From Dielma fastidiosa (GTDB lineage: Bacteria; Bacillota_I; Bacilli_A; Erysipelotrichales; Erysipelotrichaceae), in NCBI RefSeq assembly GCF_000313565.1, contig NZ_HE578923.1, positions 62,001 to 126,000 on the forward strand: DNA of 64,000 bases. Reading direction: 5' to 3'. The notes under the pieces were generated by a model. It was not told where the DNA came from. It worked only from the letters and a program-made list of their open reading frames with translations, and did no database searches. The position numbers and the translations under genes were made by a program. This document shows, one piece after another, positions 1 to 8,692 of this stretch (the stretch's first letter is position 1; the number at the start of each line of letters is the position of its first letter).

Positions 1-150
1 TTTAAAGCTGATTTAGGCGGTGCATCGATTTTAATGGTAGGCTTAGCTTCATTGATTGAAAATGAGTTAGATGTTTTAATTCCGCTGCCTACGGTTGCGA
101 CTTGCAAGAGTGTTAAAGATTTAGTGGATAAGGTAGAAGCAGAACTGTAA
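1..150 (+). CDS. Acyl carrier protein, C-terminal part (5' end outside window)
   Basis: The open frame runs in from the window edge and ends at TAA 148-150, giving 49 residues. The visible part begins FKADLGGAS followed by a helix and an acidic ENELDV segment, which fits the second half of an acyl carrier protein: the Ser in GGAS is where the phosphopantetheine Ser of the usual DSL motif would sit, although the Asp before it is replaced. It probably carries acyl groups. The phosphotransacylase and acyl kinase just downstream make a link to acyl-CoA or acyl-phosphate metabolism plausible, but that is inference. The missing N-terminus limits confidence. Confidence 0.6.
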   Translation, partial: FKADLGGASILMVGLASLIENELDVLIPLPTVATCKSVKDLVDKVEAEL

Positions 151-157
151 ATATTAT

Positions 158-190
158 GAAAGGTATCGTAAAGATGCCTTTCTTAAATTA
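158..190 (+). terminator. Hairpin between ACP end and phosphotransacylase
   Basis: Arms 158-167 and 173-182 form a 10-bp stem with one G-U pair around a 5-nt loop, followed by a weak TTAAATTA tail. It could attenuate or terminate the upstream transcript. The tail is poor, so partial readthrough into the next gene is likely. Confidence 0.45.
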
Positions 191-200
191 AGGAGGCATT

Positions 201-1211
201 ATGTCAGTTTTAGAAATACTAAATAATAAAGCAAAATTAAATCCGCAGAAGGTAGCATTTCCTGAAGGAACAAATGAAAAAATTATGCAGGCAGCCTATG
301 AATGCGGAAAAGAAGGTACAATCATTCCTGTGCTGGTAGGCAATCGTGAAGAGCTAAAGCAGCTGGCAATTGAAAGAGGCTATGATGCTTCGGTATTTAC
401 CTTTGTCGATTTGCAGGATGAAGCTTATCAAAATGAACTCATTCAGAAATATGTTTCACTGCCCAATACTTTGTTGAAAGAGAAGGCACTTCACCGCCGA
501 CTGAGTGATCCGTTAAACTTTGCCTTGGTGATGGAGGCCGTTGATGAGGCAGCGGCAACTTTTGCCGGTATTGATACTACAACCGGCGATGTGCTGTTTA
601 GCGCTCAGCAAATTATTGGCATGAAGCCCGGAATATCAAATATTTCATCGATTGGATTATGTGACATACCGAATTATGAAGGCAGTGAGGGGTCATTGCT
701 TGCTATTACTGACAGTGCTGTCGCAACCAATCCAACCGCTGAAGAATTAGCTAATATTGCTATTTCAGCGTGTGATACAATGGAAGCACTCTTGGATTGG
801 GAACCGCGGTGTGCGATGATTTCTTATTCAACATTAGGTTCAGGACAAGGTGAATTGGTGGATAAGGTAGCTCAGGCGGTGAAGATTGCCAATGAAAAGC
901 GGCCTGATTTAGCCATCGACGGCGAGTTTCAGCTCGATGCTGCTATAAAGCCGGAAGTAGCAGCTAAGAAAGTAAAAAAGGCATCAAAGGTTGCAGGCAG
1001 GGCAAACATTCTTGTTTGGAGCAATTTAGATGTCGGCAATGTTGCGGTAAAATTAATTCAAACATTTGGCAAAGCCAATGCTTATGGGCCGATGCTGCAG
1101 GGCTTTAATAAGGTTGTCTGTGACTGTTCGCGCGGTGCACCAGTTGCTGAAATCAAAGGCAATATCGTGATTTCTGCATTGAGAGCGGCGGGGGCTAAAC
1201 ATCATGGCTAA
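201..1211 (+). CDS. Phosphate acyltransferase (phosphotransacetylase/phosphate butyryltransferase family)
   Basis: This soluble enzyme of 336 residues exchanges CoA and phosphate on an acyl group (acyl-CoA + Pi to acyl phosphate + CoA). The C-terminal half has the family signature: an IDGEFQLDAA segment near residue 235, a VAGRANILVW segment and a GPMLQG segment. These resemble phosphotransacetylase more than classic Ptb, which usually has about 300 residues. The next gene is a butyrate kinase overlapping by 8 bases, so the pair probably makes a short-chain or branched acid plus ATP from acyl-CoA. Acetyl versus butyryl specificity cannot be read from sequence. The ATG at 201 follows an AAGGAGG site at ideal spacing. 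Confidence 0.85.
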   Translation: MSVLEILNNKAKLNPQKVAFPEGTNEKIMQAAYECGKEGTIIPVLVGNREELKQLAIERGYDASVFTFVDLQDEAYQNELIQKYVSLPNTLLKEKALHRRLSDPLNFALVMEAVDEAAATFAGIDTTTGDVLFSAQQIIGMKPGISNISSIGLCDIPNYEGSEGSLLAITDSAVATNPTAEELANIAISACDTMEALLDWEPRCAMISYSTLGSGQGELVDKVAQAVKIANEKRPDLAIDGEFQLDAAIKPEVAAKKVKKASKVAGRANILVWSNLDVGNVAVKLIQTFGKANAYGPMLQGFNKVVCDCSRGAPVAEIKGNIVISALRAAGAKHHG

Positions 1212-2313
1212 GTATCGGGTTCTAACGATCAATCCTGGATCGACTTCTACTAAAGTGGCCGTATTTGATGATGAAACAGAAGTCTTTTCAAAAAATATTG
1301 TTCATGCTGCAGAAGATTTGGCGGCATTTGCACAGCTGACGCAGCAGAAACCATATCGGGCGGCGTTGATTTTAGAAGCGCTTCAAGAGAATGGCATTGA
1401 TTTGTCATCATTATCAGCGGTGGTCGGCCGCGGCGGCGGTTTGTTAGCGGTTGAAGGCGGTGTTTATATCATTGATGATCTTTTGCTGTCGCATGCTGAA
1501 AAGGGCGCTAATGGGGTTGTTCATCCAGCCCAATTGGGTTCCTTATTAGCGAATGATATCGCAAAGGAATATGGCATTCCGGCATATGTGGTTAATCCAC
1601 CGGATACCGATGAGCTGGAAGCTGTCGCAAGACTTACCGGGATTAAGGGTGTTTACCGCAATGTTCATTTACATGCGTTAAATTTGAAAGAAACAGCGAT
1701 CCGGCATGCTGCTGCCATGCATAAAAAGGTTGAAGAATGCAATTTTATTGTATGCCATATTGGCGGCGGTGTTTCAGTTTCAGCTCATCGTCATGGGAAA
1801 ATGATCGATGGCAATGATATTGTCGGCGGAGAAGGACCGATGGCACCGACACGCTGCGGGAATGTTCCTGCATCAGAAATCATCGATCTGTGTTTTTCAG
1901 GCATCAGCCAAAAAGAAGCCAAAGCACTTTGTACGAAAACTGGCGGGTTCGTAAGCCATCTTAATACAAGTGATGCCAGAGAGGTAGTCAGACTGGCCGA
2001 AGAAGGCAATCAATACGCGGCGCTTGTCTGGGATGCATTCAAATATCAAATCATTAAGGAAATTGGCGCTATGGCTGCCGTTTTACAAGGTAAAGCTGAC
2101 GGTATTCTGCTTAGCGGCGGTATCGTTCATAGCCAAGAACTTGTTGAATCGATTCGTCAAAGCTGTTCATGGATTGCGCCTGTCAGCGCGTACCCGGGTG
2201 AATTTGAAATGGAAGCAATGGCGGCTGGTGCGATTCGGGTATTAAATGGGAGCGAAGCAGTGAAAACTTATAGCGGAAAACCTGTCTGGAATCCCAAGGA
2301 ATTAGGGTTATGA
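1204..2313 (+). CDS. buk: Butyrate kinase
   Basis: Acyl-phosphate kinase of the ASKHA fold, 369 residues, close to the usual 355-360. It makes ATP from butyryl (or isobutyryl/valeryl) phosphate. Visible signatures are the N-terminal phosphate-binding TINPGSTSTKVAVF, the VGRGGG loop near residue 75, the CHIGGGVSVSAH motif near residue 184 and the GILLSGGIVHS motif near residue 300. It overlaps the acyltransferase gene by 8 bases and is translationally coupled to it. Together they form the classical ptb-buk route for terminal butyrate or branched-chain acid formation. The butyrate kinase assignment is strong; the physiological chain length is not proven. Confidence 0.92.
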   Translation: MAKYRVLTINPGSTSTKVAVFDDETEVFSKNIVHAAEDLAAFAQLTQQKPYRAALILEALQENGIDLSSLSAVVGRGGGLLAVEGGVYIIDDLLLSHAEKGANGVVHPAQLGSLLANDIAKEYGIPAYVVNPPDTDELEAVARLTGIKGVYRNVHLHALNLKETAIRHAAAMHKKVEECNFIVCHIGGGVSVSAHRHGKMIDGNDIVGGEGPMAPTRCGNVPASEIIDLCFSGISQKEAKALCTKTGGFVSHLNTSDAREVVRLAEEGNQYAALVWDAFKYQIIKEIGAMAAVLQGKADGILLSGGIVHSQELVESIRQSCSWIAPVSAYPGEFEMEAMAAGAIRVLNGSEAVKTYSGKPVWNPKELGL

Positions 2314-2317
2314 TCCT

Positions 2318-3052
2318 GTGATTTTGAGTCAATTTAATGTTCCATCAGCATCATTGAAAGCAGATATCAGTGTTTATGTTCTGCTTCCTGATTGCATCAC
2401 TGCTGATATGGATACGCTTTACTTATTGCATGGAGCGATGGAGAAGCCTTCTGTACTTTTATCAAAATCAACATTGAGTGAGCTGGCGGATCATTATCAG
2501 ACAGCTGTCATACTGCCTGCTATGGGTAATGGCTTTTATGTCGATGCAGCCCATGAATTTCTATGCAATGAGCTGGTTAAGTATATCCAAAAAGAATACG
2601 CACTCTCACTAAATCGTGAACATACGCTCATCGGCGGTAACAGCATGGGTGGTTACGGGGCATTATATAATGGTATGAAACGTCCTGATATTTTTGGCGC
2701 TGTATTCAGTTTATCCGGTGCCTTAGATCTTTCTTATGGTATTACATTTGTGCGCTATTTAGATGCAAAGCTGCCTGATTATTTAAACAAGCCCAAGGCA
2801 CAGCTGATAAGCGAATATGATCTAGTACCGCTTCTCTCCAATCAAGCCAAACAGCAGTATTATTTAAGCTGTGGTAAGGATGACTTTTTGATTGATATAA
2901 ACCGCAAGTTTGTTTCAATATTAAATCAAAATAACATCGCATATACTTATGTTGAAGAAGCGGGGAATCATGACTGGGATTATTGGCGAAAAGCATTGGT
3001 TAATGTATTTGAGTGGAATCGTTTGAGGGAAAGATATGTCAATTCTATATGA
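2318..3052 (+). CDS. Alpha/beta hydrolase, esterase D-like
   Basis: Cytoplasmic serine hydrolase of 244 residues. It has a YLLHG oxyanion region, a nucleophile elbow GNSMGG near residue 110 and a GNHDWDYW segment near residue 216 supplying the catalytic His, the layout of the putative esterase (esterase D/tributyrin esterase) family. A short-chain acyl ester or thioester is a plausible substrate given the neighbouring butyrate kinase, but this is inference. The start is a GTG at 2318, four bases after the buk stop, with AAGGA inside the end of buk; no ATG is available in frame nearby. It is the last gene of this operon before a terminator. Confidence 0.75.
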   Translation: MILSQFNVPSASLKADISVYVLLPDCITADMDTLYLLHGAMEKPSVLLSKSTLSELADHYQTAVILPAMGNGFYVDAAHEFLCNELVKYIQKEYALSLNREHTLIGGNSMGGYGALYNGMKRPDIFGAVFSLSGALDLSYGITFVRYLDAKLPDYLNKPKAQLISEYDLVPLLSNQAKQQYYLSCGKDDFLIDINRKFVSILNQNNIAYTYVEEAGNHDWDYWRKALVNVFEWNRLRERYVNSI

Positions 3053-3092
3053 TCAAACCATTAGAAATTAAAGTGGTTATTTTCTGCATATA

Positions 3093-3128
3093 AAAGAACG
3101 CACCGATCTTATAGTCAGTGCGTTTTTT
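3093..3128. terminator. Bidirectional terminator between convergent operons
   Basis: Perfect 7-bp arms 3097-3103 and 3118-3124 are flanked by A-rich sequence on the left and TTTTTT on the right, so it can end the buk-esterase transcript and, in reverse, the two-component operon from the other side. Confidence 0.8.
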
Positions 3129-3143
3129 CATTTGCTAATTCTT

Positions 3144-4847
3144 TTATCGCATTTTTAAGAAACGATGAATATGAATGATTACTGTACAGCCTGTCTGCGG
3201 TTTACTGTTTATTGTCAAGCCATAATTTTCTCCATAATACAACTTAATGCGCTGTTCAACATTATGTAAGCCTACACCCTTAGTCTTTGCTGTCAGAATG
3301 GCTGGATCAAAGCCAACACCATCATCCTTTACCAACAGGTTGACTTCTTCATCAGTATATTCAGCACAGATTTCGATGTGACCGCTGCGTTCAGAATTTT
3401 TAATACCATGATCAATGCTGTTTTCAACAATTGGCTGTAAAGTAATTTTAGGTATAAGAATATCCTGAATTGCTTTATCTACTTTAATGGCGAAAGTCAG
3501 TTTTTCCCCATAGCGTTCCTGCTGAATCAATAAATACTGCTTTACATGTTCCAGCTCATCCTTCAATGAAACCAATTCTTTTCCATTGGCTAAAGAAAGC
3601 CGGAAAAAGGCAGCTAATGATTTTGTCAATGAGATTACTTTTTCATAATCCCTGAATTCTGCCATCCATATAATCGTATCTAATGTGTTATATAGAAAAT
3701 GTGGATTAATCTGCGCAATCAGCGCACTGATTTCTGCTTCTTTTAAGCGTTCTTCATTTGCCGTTAATTCACGCATTAAGTTCTTAATCTTACGAATCAT
3801 TAAATTATAGCTGTTCGTGAAAGCCTCTACTTCATAATAACTTCGATCCGGCAGCTGTATTTCAGAGAGCTGTTCAATCTCAAGCATTCCCTTTTCCAGC
3901 TTTTTCATTGGAGAAGACAGACGGCCAAGAAAAGTTCGGCCAATCAGAACCACCACTAAGAAAATGATGATAATAATGAAAATTACATGTTCCATTAACT
4001 GACGCTTTAAGATACTTAACGTATTCATCGGCAGAACACCAACAAGTGTCCAATCTGTATGGTCTATCTTTGTCTGATGGATCAGCAGATTGTTTTTTTC
4101 ATCGAAACAGCTGCCTTTAGAGAGCAGAGCCTGCAGCTCCTTTTGCTTCGAGAGATCTTTTATATAATCAGGATCTTTATGATAAACAAGCTGTCCATTT
4201 TGATTGATGATGTACACATAACCGCCGTCTCCCATTTCAACAGCCTGCAGATAATGGGCAATCACATGATAATCCATATCAATTAAAAGCACACCAAGAT
4301 TATTCCCTTCAGCATCTTTAATCTCTGTGCTTGTTGAGATTACAATATCATTCATATCGGATGAGAATGACTGCATTCTTGCACCCGTAAGAATCGGCAT
4401 CGTATTATGAATCGCGTTCTTATACCAATCTTCTTCCATCATATCCGCTGAGGTTGTCATGCCCATATCTTGTTCATTGGAAATGATTCTTCCATCCTTG
4501 GCGACAATGATCACTGAACGAATATAATCATCATGATTTAATATAGACTGAATGTAATGTTCTATATCAGACAAATCATCTGTCTGGTTTTGCAGATAAG
4601 CCTGCAATGTCAGATTTTCAGCAAATACTGATGCTTCTGCTTTTGTTTTATCAATATAGGTTTCAATATTCATACTGCTCATTTCTAATACATTTTGTGT
4701 AGATACGATACTTTCATTAATCAGCAGCTGGGAAACTGAATAATAGATTGGTATACTGATCAAAGCAATAATGAATACCGCGGCACTAAAATAAAAAGCG
4801 TTTATTTGGAAATCAAAGCGATGAATCAGTTTTTTTAGCTTCTTCAT
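3144..4847 (-). CDS. Sensor histidine kinase, YesM family
   Basis: Membrane sensor of 567 residues. TM1 lies near residues 17-40, followed by an extracytoplasmic Cache-like domain to about 280, TM2 near 286-305, a HAMP-like linker, then the His_kinase segment INPHFLYNTLDTIIWM with the phosphorylated His near 383 and a HATPase domain ending at the C-terminus (DDGVGFD and GVGLHNVEQR motifs). It should phosphorylate the AraC-type regulator encoded just upstream; the two genes share one base in a TAATG overlap. The signal is unknown. Its place directly after ccdA, thioredoxin and msrAB suggests cell-surface redox or a linked envelope cue. Confidence 0.93.
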   Translation of the reverse strand: MKKLKKLIHRFDFQINAFYFSAAVFIIALISIPIYYSVSQLLINESIVSTQNVLEMSSMNIETYIDKTKAEASVFAENLTLQAYLQNQTDDLSDIEHYIQSILNHDDYIRSVIIVAKDGRIISNEQDMGMTTSADMMEEDWYKNAIHNTMPILTGARMQSFSSDMNDIVISTSTEIKDAEGNNLGVLLIDMDYHVIAHYLQAVEMGDGGYVYIINQNGQLVYHKDPDYIKDLSKQKELQALLSKGSCFDEKNNLLIHQTKIDHTDWTLVGVLPMNTLSILKRQLMEHVIFIIIIIFLVVVLIGRTFLGRLSSPMKKLEKGMLEIEQLSEIQLPDRSYYEVEAFTNSYNLMIRKIKNLMRELTANEERLKEAEISALIAQINPHFLYNTLDTIIWMAEFRDYEKVISLTKSLAAFFRLSLANGKELVSLKDELEHVKQYLLIQQERYGEKLTFAIKVDKAIQDILIPKITLQPIVENSIDHGIKNSERSGHIEICAEYTDEEVNLLVKDDGVGFDPAILTAKTKGVGLHNVEQRIKLYYGENYGLTINSKPQTGCTVIIHIHRFLKMR

Positions 4848-5614
4848 TATAAAAGCCTGCCATTTCTGAATTCAGTCACAGTAACATGATATTTTCTTTT
4901 AAAGCAGGTGCTGAAATAATTAGCGTCTTTAATACCAACCGCTTCCGCTACTTCATAATTTTTCATCTGGGTTGTCAGCATCAGCAGTCTTGCCTTTTCC
5001 AATCGCTGTTCCAATAGATAATCACGGAAGCTCATCCCAAAATATTGTTTGAAGATTGAACTTAGATAGCTGATATTATAACCCATGTCAAAAGCGAGTT
5101 GCTGCAGGGAAAAGTCTTGATTTTCAAGGTTTTCACGGATAACATCCATCAGTTGATCTTTGATTGATTTGCTTCCTTGATGACTGAAAGCTCCCTGCAG
5201 CTTTTCGACTGTCCGCTCTAATTCATGGGCCTTTTTATTTTTCTGAAGATTTTCTGCCATATGCATCAGTAAAGCTTGAATATCATCCTTAGAGGCAGGC
5301 TTGAGAATGTAATCATCTACACCGATTTTTACCGCTTGGATGGCATAGTCAAGATAGTCGTAGCCAGTAATCAATGCAATCCGGCATGCGGGATAGTTTT
5401 GTTTTACTATTTTTGAAAATTCGAGTCCATTCATTATCGGCATATTTATATCAGCTAATATTATATCAATCGGATGCTTTGCCATAAGCGCAAGGGCCAT
5501 TTTGCCATTGTCAGCCTCATAGATGGTATCGATGCCGATCTGTCTTAGATTGATTAATCTGGCAATTCCTTGACGGATGATTTTTTCATCATCTACTACA
5601 AGCAGTGTATACAT
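4847..5614 (-). CDS. Response regulator, YesN/AraC type
   Basis: A two-domain regulator of 255 residues. The N-terminal receiver has the acidic DDE cluster at residues 8-10, the phospho-acceptor Asp 55 in ADINMP and the conserved Lys in YILKP. The C-terminal third is an AraC-type pair of helix-turn-helices (NISYLSSIFKQYFGMSF and NYFSTCFKRKYHVT). I place the start at the ATG whose codon is 5614-5612 because it follows AAGGTGATC at good spacing and begins right before the receiver; a longer frame upstream adds 16 unlikely residues. It forms an operon with the YesM kinase and sits 72 bases after msrAB. Confidence 0.93.
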   Translation of the reverse strand: MYTLLVVDDEKIIRQGIARLINLRQIGIDTIYEADNGKMALALMAKHPIDIILADINMPIMNGLEFSKIVKQNYPACRIALITGYDYLDYAIQAVKIGVDDYILKPASKDDIQALLMHMAENLQKNKKAHELERTVEKLQGAFSHQGSKSIKDQLMDVIRENLENQDFSLQQLAFDMGYNISYLSSIFKQYFGMSFRDYLLEQRLEKARLLMLTTQMKNYEVAEAVGIKDANYFSTCFKRKYHVTVTEFRNGRLL

Positions 5615-5686
5615 TATGATCACCTTCATTCTCATTGTATAGCAAAAGGGTGCAGGATTCAATTACTTCATTCCTACACCCATTAA

Positions 5687-6817
5687 TTACTCAAACAGGA
5701 TATTCAAATAGTCATAGCCTTCTTTTTTCAGATCTTTTTTAGGTATAAAACGGATTGACGCGCTATTAATACAATAACGCAGTCCGCCTTTATCCTTTGG
5801 CCCATCATCAAAGACATGGCCTAGGTGAATATCAGCTGCCCGGCTTCTAACTTCAGTTCGATTCATATTAAAGGAATTATCCTGCTGCTCAGTAATCACT
5901 TCATCAATGATCGGCTTGGTAAAGCTTGGCCATCCGCAGCCTGATTGAAATTTATCGGCTGATGAAAAGAGCGGTTCGCCGCTGACAATATCAACATAGA
6001 TACCTTCTTCAAAGTTATCAGTATATTCATTAGTATAAGGTCTTTCGGTATCATTATTTTGCGTAACGGCATATTGTATAGGTGTTAATGTTTTTAGTAA
6101 TTCCTCTTTGGAAGGAATCGGATAATTTTCTGCCTTGATTTGTGAAGCCAAATCAACGTTTTTTCTGTTCAGCTGTTCTTCTTCGATAAATTCACCAGCT
6201 TTACTTAAATCAATGTGGCAATAGCCATTAGGGTTTTTATCCAAATAATCTTGATGATATTCTTCCGCGGGATAATAGTTTTCTAATGGTTTCACTTCAG
6301 TGATGATTGGTTTGCTGTAATGTGTCTGCTGATCTTCAATAACCTGATCAATGATTGTTTTATCGTCATCATCAAGATAATAAATCCCGGTGCGGTATTG
6401 GGCGCCAAAATCATTTCCCTGACGATTTTCAAGGGTTGGATCAATGATTTTGAAATAACCCTTTAAAACCTCTTCGGTTGTGATTTTAGATTGATCATAA
6501 GAAATTTTAACGGTTTCTGCATGTCCGGTAGTTCCGGTACATACTTGCTGATAAGTCGGCTCTTCCGTAATCCCGTTCGCATAACCTACTTCCGTATCAT
6601 AAATGCCAGGCAGCTGCTTCATAAAGGCTTCAACTCCCCAAAAACAGCCGCCGGCTAAATAAATGGTTCGCTTATCTTCTTCTTTTACATTCATTTTTGT
6701 TTCCTCCATCGTTTCATTTCTTTGGATGTCAGACGGAACAGCTTTTGCCGTGCAGCCGCTGACAATCAGCAGTAAGCAAATACTTAATCGGTTAAAAATA
6801 GTATAACTCTTTTTCAT
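5687..6817 (-). CDS. msrAB: Secreted MsrA-MsrB fusion, peptide methionine sulfoxide reductase lipoprotein
   Basis: Bifunctional repair enzyme of 376 residues reducing both S and R methionine sulfoxides in proteins. A lipoprotein signal ends at Cys22 (LIVSGC). MsrA follows with its GGCFWG catalytic motif at residues 56-61. The MsrB domain carries GCGWPSF and a catalytic Cys near 349 in RYCINS, and lacks the CxxC zinc motifs of zinc-type MsrB. The export signal means it works at the outer face of the membrane and needs electrons from outside, which the adjacent membrane-anchored thioredoxin and CcdA can supply. It lies third in a ccdA, thioredoxin, msrAB transcription unit. Confidence 0.95.
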   Translation of the reverse strand: MKKSYTIFNRLSICLLLIVSGCTAKAVPSDIQRNETMEETKMNVKEEDKRTIYLAGGCFWGVEAFMKQLPGIYDTEVGYANGITEEPTYQQVCTGTTGHAETVKISYDQSKITTEEVLKGYFKIIDPTLENRQGNDFGAQYRTGIYYLDDDDKTIIDQVIEDQQTHYSKPIITEVKPLENYYPAEEYHQDYLDKNPNGYCHIDLSKAGEFIEEEQLNRKNVDLASQIKAENYPIPSKEELLKTLTPIQYAVTQNNDTERPYTNEYTDNFEEGIYVDIVSGEPLFSSADKFQSGCGWPSFTKPIIDEVITEQQDNSFNMNRTEVRSRAADIHLGHVFDDGPKDKGGLRYCINSASIRFIPKKDLKKEGYDYLNILFE

Positions 6818-6837
6818 TATAATAACCTCCTTTTTGA

Positions 6838-7335
6838 CTATTCAATCGAATCCATAAATGACGTAATTGCATCATTATCCAGATGACCAGGCTGAACTTT
6901 AATCAAATTTCCGCCGGCATCGAAAAAGGCAGAAGTAGGAAAGCCGCGAACATTTAATGCTTCTGCCAAGCTTCCATTTTCATCAAGCAATACCGGAAGC
7001 TGATCCATTCCCAGTCCCTGAAACCAATCAATGAAAGCATCAGTATCTTTTTCACCATTCGCATTTGGCGTAACTATTGTTACGACTTCGAAATCATGAT
7101 CTTCTGATGCTAAAGCTTGAACATCTTCTAAACCGCCAAGACAGATCGGACACCATGTTGCCCAAAATTTGATATAAACCTTTTTGCCTTGCAGATCACT
7201 CAGCATCACCTTTTGCTCATTGAGATCAAGCAAATCATACGATGCTGAATCTTCTGCGATATTCATCACTGCTGCCTTTTGACAGCCGGTTAAGGCAAGG
7301 CATGTAAGTGCTAATATAAATCGATATTTTTTCAT
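6838..7335 (-). CDS. TlpA/ResA-like thioredoxin lipoprotein
   Basis: Extracytoplasmic thiol-disulfide protein of 165 residues. A lipobox LTGC places the anchored Cys at residue 18; the thioredoxin-fold domain holds the redox pair in WCPIC (Cys62 and Cys65) and a cis-Pro loop (RGFPTSAF) near residue 133. By analogy with Etrx proteins of Streptococcus it should pass electrons from CcdA to MsrAB, whose genes flank it. Spacing is 11 bases from ccdA and 20 to msrAB, so one operon is very likely. Confidence 0.93.
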   Translation of the reverse strand: MKKYRFILALTCLALTGCQKAAVMNIAEDSASYDLLDLNEQKVMLSDLQGKKVYIKFWATWCPICLGGLEDVQALASEDHDFEVVTIVTPNANGEKDTDAFIDWFQGLGMDQLPVLLDENGSLAEALNVRGFPTSAFFDAGGNLIKVQPGHLDNDAITSFMDSIE

Positions 7336-7346
7336 AATTTTGCTCC

Positions 7347-8045
7347 TTAATAAAATAACGCGGCGAGTCGGTTAAACTGCCCGCTTAAAAAGATAAGACC
7401 CATTAAAATTAAAATTACACCGCCGATGATTTTAATGGTTTCCAGATGCCGGTTCAGAATTTTCAGTTTAATCAATAAGGTATCTGAAAACACAGCGAGA
7501 ATCAAAAAAGGAATCAGCAGACCCAATGCGTAAACCATCATCAAAAAGATACTGTAGGTCACTTTGCCGCCGGCGGCTGACAAGCTGAGAATAGCGCCTA
7601 GTATCGGGCCGATACAAGGTGTCCAGCCAAAACTGAAAGTCAAGCCTAATAAAAATGTTTTCAAGTAAGTATTTTTGATTGCTGTCTTTAACTCGATTTT
7701 TCTTTCACGATATAGTAATGGAAAGTGAATCAAACCCGTTTGATGCAGACCTAACAGAATGATGATAATACCCATGGCTGTGCGAAACCAGCGGCTGCTG
7801 ATCCAAGAACCGAGGATACCGGCGCCAAAGCCCAGCAGGATGAAACAAGCCGATATGCCTAAAACAAACAATAAGCTCTTGATCATGATCTGCTTTTTTC
7901 GAAGTAAACCATCTTGAAGCATCAAACCGTCACTCGAAGCAAAAACGGAGAAATAAACGGGTAATAACGGTACGATGCAGGGTGAGAAAAAGGAGAATAG
8001 TCCTGCCAAAAATACACTGCTTAGATATAGAACTTCAAATTGCAT
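7347..8045 (-). CDS. ccdA: CcdA-type thiol-disulfide electron carrier
   Basis: Polytopic membrane protein of 232 residues with about six hydrophobic segments. It carries the two conserved Cys of the family, Cys23 in FSPCIVPLLP and Cys144 in TPCIGPILG, each with flanking prolines. It moves reducing power from cytoplasmic thioredoxin across the membrane. No cytochrome c maturation genes are nearby; the partners here are the thioredoxin lipoprotein and MsrAB, so the role is very likely methionine sulfoxide repair. The start follows an excellent AAGGAGGTAA site, and a TATAAT-like -10 (minus strand, 8071-8076) lies about 30 bases upstream. Confidence 0.93.
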   Translation of the reverse strand: MQFEVLYLSSVFLAGLFSFFSPCIVPLLPVYFSVFASSDGLMLQDGLLRKKQIMIKSLLFVLGISACFILLGFGAGILGSWISSRWFRTAMGIIIILLGLHQTGLIHFPLLYRERKIELKTAIKNTYLKTFLLGLTFSFGWTPCIGPILGAILSLSAAGGKVTYSIFLMMVYALGLLIPFLILAVFSDTLLIKLKILNRHLETIKIIGGVILILMGLIFLSGQFNRLAALFY

Positions 8046-8692
8046 ATCCCTTACCTCCTTGTATGACTTTATTATAGGCAGCAGCAGTAAGCATTACCAT
8101 CAAGCCATTTTTGGTAAATCTTTAATTTCTTTAGGGTATGATCAGCGTTTTAGATTTTTGCATTCATCAGCATTTAATAATTCAGGTGCTTAATAATCAA
8201 ATTTAGTAAGGAAGTAATAATTTATGAAAAAGGATTGAAGCCGTGGATCGATGGGCTGGCAATTTGTTGATAATACATGAAATTATTTCAATGCTAAATC
8301 GTTGACTAAGCAAGATTTATTACTATAATAAAGACGGGTAAACATTTCAGAAATGAATTAAATGGAAGATAATTTCAAGATGCGATAAATTATCTGCTGT
8401 CACCCATATTTACAGGTGACAGCTGATTTGTTATTGAATTAACGGCGGTGTTAACAAGGCCGTCATTCCTTTATACTAAGCAGTGAAATCAATAGGCTTG
8501 TCATTGCTTGGAACAATTATGCTGTATTTATTAAAGGTTAGCATTCCAGTGAAGGCTTTAAGGTTCTGTGTGAAGTTGGATGAATAAGCGTGTTTTAACA
8601 AATAATAGCTATGAAACATGCTGTACAGATGCTGGCATTATCAGATTAATTCAAAGAAAAAGTTAATATACAAGAAGAAAGGGATTAGTGAG
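8046..8692. other. Long divergent intergenic region between ccdA and nhaC
   Basis: No credible gene is seen in these 647 bases. On the ccdA side there is a strong SD and a -10 at 8071-8076 (minus strand). A hairpin with perfect 9-bp arms, 8396-8404 and 8415-8423, lies in the middle and lacks a clear T tract. A weaker 5-bp hairpin lies near 8442-8463. The length suggests an untranslated leader for nhaC, but I recognise no known riboswitch. Confidence 0.5.

Noticed and set aside
2318-3052. Esterase considered as part of a polyhydroxyalkanoate or lipase system
   Set aside because: No related genes are present and motifs fit only a general esterase D-like hydrolase.
8396-8423. Hairpin considered as a riboswitch or terminator
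   Set aside because: A simple 9-bp stem without a T tract and with no conserved aptamer motif recognised; kept only as an unexplained hairpin in the intergenic description.
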